A stretch of 8,801 nt of DNA, from NCBI GenBank assembly GCA_043820045.1, contig JBDREF010000309.1:1-8801 (forward strand), in the 5' to 3' direction. A program made the translations under genes and the position numbers. Shown one piece after another: positions 5,888-8,801 of this stretch. This stretch comes from JBDREF01 sp043820045 (lineage in GTDB: Bacteria; Planctomycetota; Phycisphaerae; Sedimentisphaerales; Anaerobacaceae). Position 1 is the stretch's first letter. Each line of letters begins with the position of its first letter. The notes under the pieces are model-generated. The model was not told the DNA's origin, made no database searches, and was given only the letters and a program-made list of their open reading frames with translations.

Positions 5888-7918
5888 TTAGGGCCCTTTT
5901 CGTCCCATGACAATCTTTACATCTTTGTCCCCGGCTTGTGCATCAACGGTAACTTCATCCTTGTCCCTTGCCCATCCAGCCTGAAACTGCAAAGGGCCCT
6001 TACATATTCTGTCAAAGAAGAACCGGCCATCAGCATCGGTTATAGTATGCTTGCCCGGCTGACCTTGACCTCCTGGCGGGCCCCTCAAGTGGACACTTTT
6101 GTTGGGTATGGGCTTGCCGTCAGCATCAACAACAACGCCTGAGACCGACATATTCAACGGCTGCATGATAAGGAGACTCAAATCGACCCGATTTGCAGAA
6201 GTCTCAGTGAGTGAAACCCGCTCACCCCGCAACCCACGGTAGCCTGCAGCGTTAACGTGGACCAGATAGACATCGTCTTTCTGCTGTGGCAGAACAGCCG
6301 GTATTTCGTATCGTCCCTCCGTGTCAGTGAGTGCCTCCCCTCCAATGTATGCAACCCAACCTGGGATTGGACGGGCACAGAGCTGAATTCTCGCTACCGG
6401 AATCGGCAGGCCGTTTGGGTCGGTTATGCGCCCGGCCAACGTCAAAGCCGGCTCAAGCACAATGTTCATCGGCCTGGTTAGATCCTTGATTTCTACCGCC
6501 GCGGCCAGGTTGCTTCTTTGATCTCGTGCGAAAAGAAAAGCCTGTTTGCTTACTACTTGCCAGCTAATATAAAACTTACCATTAGCATCTGTACGAACTG
6601 CAGGATGGCCGGGCGGTACGACCGCGACTGCTGCACCAGGTACGGCTCGGCCGAACTGGTCTCGTACAGTACCGGAAATCTCCGGATTGTGATATAGCAG
6701 GACCCTAATCTGAGATGGTCTGTGTCTGATTACGACCTTGTCTTCAAAGTTAGAATACTCCCCGCTTCCAGCCGTTACCTGGCATTGCCCGAGCGGGACC
6801 CTAAAACGTGCGCGTCCGTTGCGGTCGGTCCTGATGTCGTGCCAAAAGCAGGGATGATACCTGTTGAATCCGGCCTTTTGCCAAACGCACACATAGACGT
6901 CATCGGCCGGCCGGTTTGTGGCCGCGTCCTGAACGGCCACTTCGAGGAGCCCACCTTCACTCACTCTTACAATAACTCCATCAGTGATTTGGCCTTCTTT
7001 GGCAATGACTTTGACGTCTCTGGCAACCCACTGCGCCATTGTATCTCGTGGCGCAATCACCTGCAGAGAATATGCGTCGGCGGGCACGTTCTCAAAAAGG
7101 AACCGGCCGTCCTGTCCTGAAACTGCACGGTTAGTGCAATAATAATTTGCATTTGTTTTGTCGGGCCGCAGCAGAAGCCTTACGCCCGTGGCCGGATTGC
7201 CTGCCGGGTCCAGTACCCGGCCTTGCACCTTCGCCTCCGGAGGCAATACGATGCTAATGTCGGTCCGACCGGCCGCATAACGATAACCGGGCATACTGTC
7301 TGAGGCCATGAATGTGTAAACATTTGCCTTTCCGGGGGCCGTAACGAGAAAGTCCGCAGTGCCATCGGGAGGCACATTATCGAAACGAAAACGACCCTGG
7401 TCGTCCGTTTCTACGGTGAACCAATCTTCAGGCGTATTGATCCGATGCTTATTGTGCAGGCAACTGGAATCGAACTCTCCGCGTACCCGGGCACCGGCAA
7501 CAGGCTTACCCAACTGGTCCACAACGGTTCCGGCCAGCACGCAGGGCCTGTCCAACAACATAGTAAGCTGTGAACCATCTATAGGCAGGGCGTTGTCATC
7601 CAGTCGGTCCCAGGTAAATGCTAAAGACTCTTTCCGGGCGACAATAAATGCACCTTTATGCCGGCTAAAATCGAGGCTCAGAACGGTAGTACCGTCAGCA
7701 CCGGTCTTTTTCTGCTCTATCAATTCCATGTGCTTACGGCCGTCGGCATAATCATAGCTCACCTCAAGGGCTGCGACCTCTGCACCAACGACCGGCCCGC
7801 CATTGATATCCACGACCTTAATCGTGTAGGTAACTTTTCCGTTCGAGGCTTGGGCGGCAGCGATCACCGCCAGAGAAGAGAAAATCGCAAGGCAGACTTG
7901 TCCTGAAAATCTGGTCAT
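5888..7918 (-). CDS. Secreted protein with about seven carboxypeptidase-regulatory-like beta-sandwich modules
   Basis: 676 residues with a Sec signal peptide (hydrophobic 7-23, likely cleavage after AQA, residue 24). The remainder is a chain of modules of roughly 70-95 residues at about 29-100, 127-225, 229-317, 321-408, 413-490, 493-583 and 590-672. Most show the pattern G-x-V-x-D-x-x-G-x-P-x-x-G-A near the start and T-D-x-x-G-R-F-x-F-x-x-V near the middle, typical of CarboxypepD_reg/transthyretin-like folds (examples: VVDQLGKPVAGA, VRDQFGRAVPGA, VVDADGKPIPNKS). No enzymatic domain, C-terminal membrane anchor or sorting motif is visible, and it ends VMGRKGP. Such modules usually mediate extracellular scaffolding or binding and are abundant in planctomycetes; the specific role is unknown. 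Start: ATG with AGGGAG about 9 nt upstream. It lies 255 bp downstream of rplU on the same strand. Confidence 0.85.
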   Translation of the reverse strand: MTRFSGQVCLAIFSSLAVIAAAQASNGKVTYTIKVVDINGGPVVGAEVAALEVSYDYADGRKHMELIEQKKTGADGTTVLSLDFSRHKGAFIVARKESLAFTWDRLDDNALPIDGSQLTMLLDRPCVLAGTVVDQLGKPVAGARVRGEFDSSCLHNKHRINTPEDWFTVETDDQGRFRFDNVPPDGTADFLVTAPGKANVYTFMASDSMPGYRYAAGRTDISIVLPPEAKVQGRVLDPAGNPATGVRLLLRPDKTNANYYCTNRAVSGQDGRFLFENVPADAYSLQVIAPRDTMAQWVARDVKVIAKEGQITDGVIVRVSEGGLLEVAVQDAATNRPADDVYVCVWQKAGFNRYHPCFWHDIRTDRNGRARFRVPLGQCQVTAGSGEYSNFEDKVVIRHRPSQIRVLLYHNPEISGTVRDQFGRAVPGAAVAVVPPGHPAVRTDANGKFYISWQVVSKQAFLFARDQRSNLAAAVEIKDLTRPMNIVLEPALTLAGRITDPNGLPIPVARIQLCARPIPGWVAYIGGEALTDTEGRYEIPAVLPQQKDDVYLVHVNAAGYRGLRGERVSLTETSANRVDLSLLIMQPLNMSVSGVVVDADGKPIPNKSVHLRGPPGGQGQPGKHTITDADGRFFFDRICKGPLQFQAGWARDKDEVTVDAQAGDKDVKIVMGRKGP

Positions 7919-8090
7919 GTTCCGTATCTCCCTAAAGAGTCCCTGCTATGACCACAACGGCACCGAAGGTATAGACGCAGCGCAAAGACTTGCGCACGGA
8001 AAAAAAGCAATAATCCGACGTAATCTGCAAGTTTTCCGGACTACCCCGGTTTCTTGGCCTTCAAACGCGTTTTCGAGAAAACGAAATAGC

Positions 8091-8119
8091 GAAAAGCCGG
8101 CAAGTTCCATTACTTGGCC
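8091..8119 (-). terminator. Weak candidate terminator downstream of rplU
   Basis: On the minus strand a stem GGCCAAGT / ACTTGCC with one bulged base and a 6-nt loop (8099-8119) is followed by GGC and TTTT (8092-8095). It begins about 55 nt after the L21 stop. The T-run is short and separated from the stem, so this is a tentative call. The rest of the 7919-8173 gap contains two other short hairpins (8068-8083, 7980-7995) but no gene. Confidence 0.25.
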
Positions 8120-8173
8120 GTTTCGTGCAGTGGCTCGCGATTCGAGGAAGAGGTCAACAGGAGCGGGGTTCCG

Positions 8174-8503
8174 TCAGGCTTGGATCTTTTCGATTACCAC
8201 CTGCAGGTATTTCTGGCGGTGTCCGATGCGTTTTTGGCTGTTTTTGCGTCTGCGCATGTAGGTCGGATAGAGCTTTTTGCCCTTTACGACGGCATCTTCA
8301 GCCGTGGTCTTGAATGACGCAATCACCTTTGCACCTTCGAGGTATGGCGTGCCGATTTTGGCTTCTTCGCCGTCGCTTATGAGCAGAACCTTGTCCAGCT
8401 CAATCGTTTCGGCATCGGGTGAGATATCAGTCAGGTCGATATTCAGACGATCGCCCTCGGCGACCTTAAATTGCTTTGAACCTTGCTCAATTACTGCGTA
8501 CAT
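8174..8503 (-). CDS. rplU: 50S ribosomal protein L21
   Basis: 109 residues, the normal length of bL21, a large-subunit protein that contacts 23S rRNA. The start MYAVIEQGSKQFKVAEGDRL and the KGKKLYPTYMRRRKNSQKRIGHRQKYLQVVI tail are the two family signatures (given here in parts: MYAVIEQGSKQFKV at 1-14 and GHRQKYLQV near 94-102). The conserved basic KRRKN-like stretch appears here as RRRKN. Start: ATG with AGGAG about 10 nt upstream. The usual partner rpmA (L27) does not follow; the downstream 255 bp contain no L27 sequence in any frame I read, and the next gene encodes the secreted modular protein. Upstream, the class IV aminotransferase gene is divergent, with 164 bp between the two starts. 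Confidence 0.96.
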   Translation of the reverse strand: MYAVIEQGSKQFKVAEGDRLNIDLTDISPDAETIELDKVLLISDGEEAKIGTPYLEGAKVIASFKTTAEDAVVKGKKLYPTYMRRRKNSQKRIGHRQKYLQVVIEKIQA

Positions 8504-8667
8504 TATTCAATAACTCCTGGTTTCTATACTCTCAAAATCCACTCAAACCAAGAATTCTCACGTATTCAGCACTTTTTGTAAAGGAAATTATCAGATATTT
8601 TTGTATTCTATTGCCTGCCGGATACGAAGTGGAATGCCGGGGTAATAACGTTTTGGGGTGCTGTTTT

Positions 8668-8801
8668 ATGCGTATAGCCGTGATTCAGGACAAAATCGTG
8701 CCGGCCGAAGGGCTCGATCCGGTCTATTTGGACCGGGGAACATTTTTCGGCGACGGGGTTTACGAAGTGCTGCGAAGCTATGACGGCAGGATTTTTGCCC
8801 T
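8668..8801 (+). CDS. Class IV aminotransferase (branched-chain / D-amino-acid / ADC-lyase family), N-terminal part
   Basis: The first 44 residues are in the window and the gene runs off the right edge. The start MRIAVIQDKIVP is followed by the family signature VYLDRGTFFGDGVYEVLRSYDGRIFA (in parts: LDRGTFFGDG at 21-30 and VYEVLRSYDGR at 31-41). These PLP enzymes include branched-chain amino acid aminotransferase, D-amino acid aminotransferase and 4-amino-4-deoxychorismate lyase; the catalytic lysine lies beyond the window, so the substrate class cannot be told. Start: ATG with GGGGTG 7 nt upstream. It is divergent from rplU. Confidence 0.88.
   Translation, partial: MRIAVIQDKIVPAEGLDPVYLDRGTFFGDGVYEVLRSYDGRIFA

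Noticed and set aside
5845..5890. Shared terminator between the convergent siroheme and modular-protein genes
   Set aside because: CTCTCC/GGAGAG can pair over a loop of about 19 nt, but neither strand shows a following T-tract.
7980..7995. Perfect 6-bp hairpin GCGCAA/TTGCGC as a terminator
   Set aside because: On the minus strand the T-run comes before the stem, not after it, and no plus-strand gene ends here.
8068..8083. Hairpin CGTTTT/AAAACG downstream of rplU
   Set aside because: AT-rich 6-bp stem with no T-tract after it; too weak for a terminator call.
8523..8551. TTGGTT-17-TATAGA as the rplU promoter (minus strand)
   Set aside because: Both boxes are weak and the predicted transcription start would fall inside the ribosome-binding site.

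Overview
The window looks like an ordinary chromosomal stretch of a planctomycete-type bacterium (Planctomycetota, perhaps class Phycisphaerae). The grounds are a Gfo/Idh/MocA oxidoreductase with a twin-arginine signal and the NHWH motif, a large secreted protein built of carboxypeptidase-regulatory-like modules, and a divergent second-type YchF ATPase. This placement is inferred from gene content, not from a phylogeny. I found no CRISPR array, tRNA, rRNA, transposase, phage gene or toxin system.

Layout. Six genes run on the minus strand from 5039 down to 1: a fumarase/tartrate-dehydratase beta-type subunit, a divergent YchF/DUF933 ATPase, a membrane-anchored glutaminyl-peptide cyclotransferase, a zinc polyol/alcohol dehydrogenase, a sorbitol-6-phosphate-dehydrogenase-like SDR, and the N-terminal part of a Tat-exported Gfo/Idh/MocA oxidoreductase. 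A siroheme-synthesis gene (5210-5857, plus strand) diverges from the fumarase gene and converges on a 676-residue secreted multi-module protein (7918-5888, minus). Next come ribosomal protein L21 (8503-8174, minus) and, diverging from it, the start of a class IV aminotransferase (8668 to the window end, plus).

How the genes may work together. The three dehydrogenases at 1-2379 are the only plausible functional group. They would be an NAD(P)-dependent polyol or sugar oxidation set, preceded by an 18-bp palindrome that could be an operator. The ATPase and cyclotransferase genes are 26 bp apart and probably cotranscribed, though no shared pathway is evident. The remaining genes are unrelated housekeeping or accessory functions.

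Non-coding points of interest. Between the SDR and Gfo/Idh genes, four heptanucleotide repeats on each side face outward around a GC-rich hairpin (383-478). Between the fumarase and YchF-like genes lies a sequence resembling the dispersed GTCATTGCGAG...GCAATCT palindromic repeats (4460-4494). The divergent fumarase/siroheme promoters both show an extended -10 (TGGTA...), and the siroheme mRNA may be leaderless. No gene-free stretch exceeds 300 bp; the largest, 7919-8173, holds only weak hairpins. I see no convincing new multi-gene system here.
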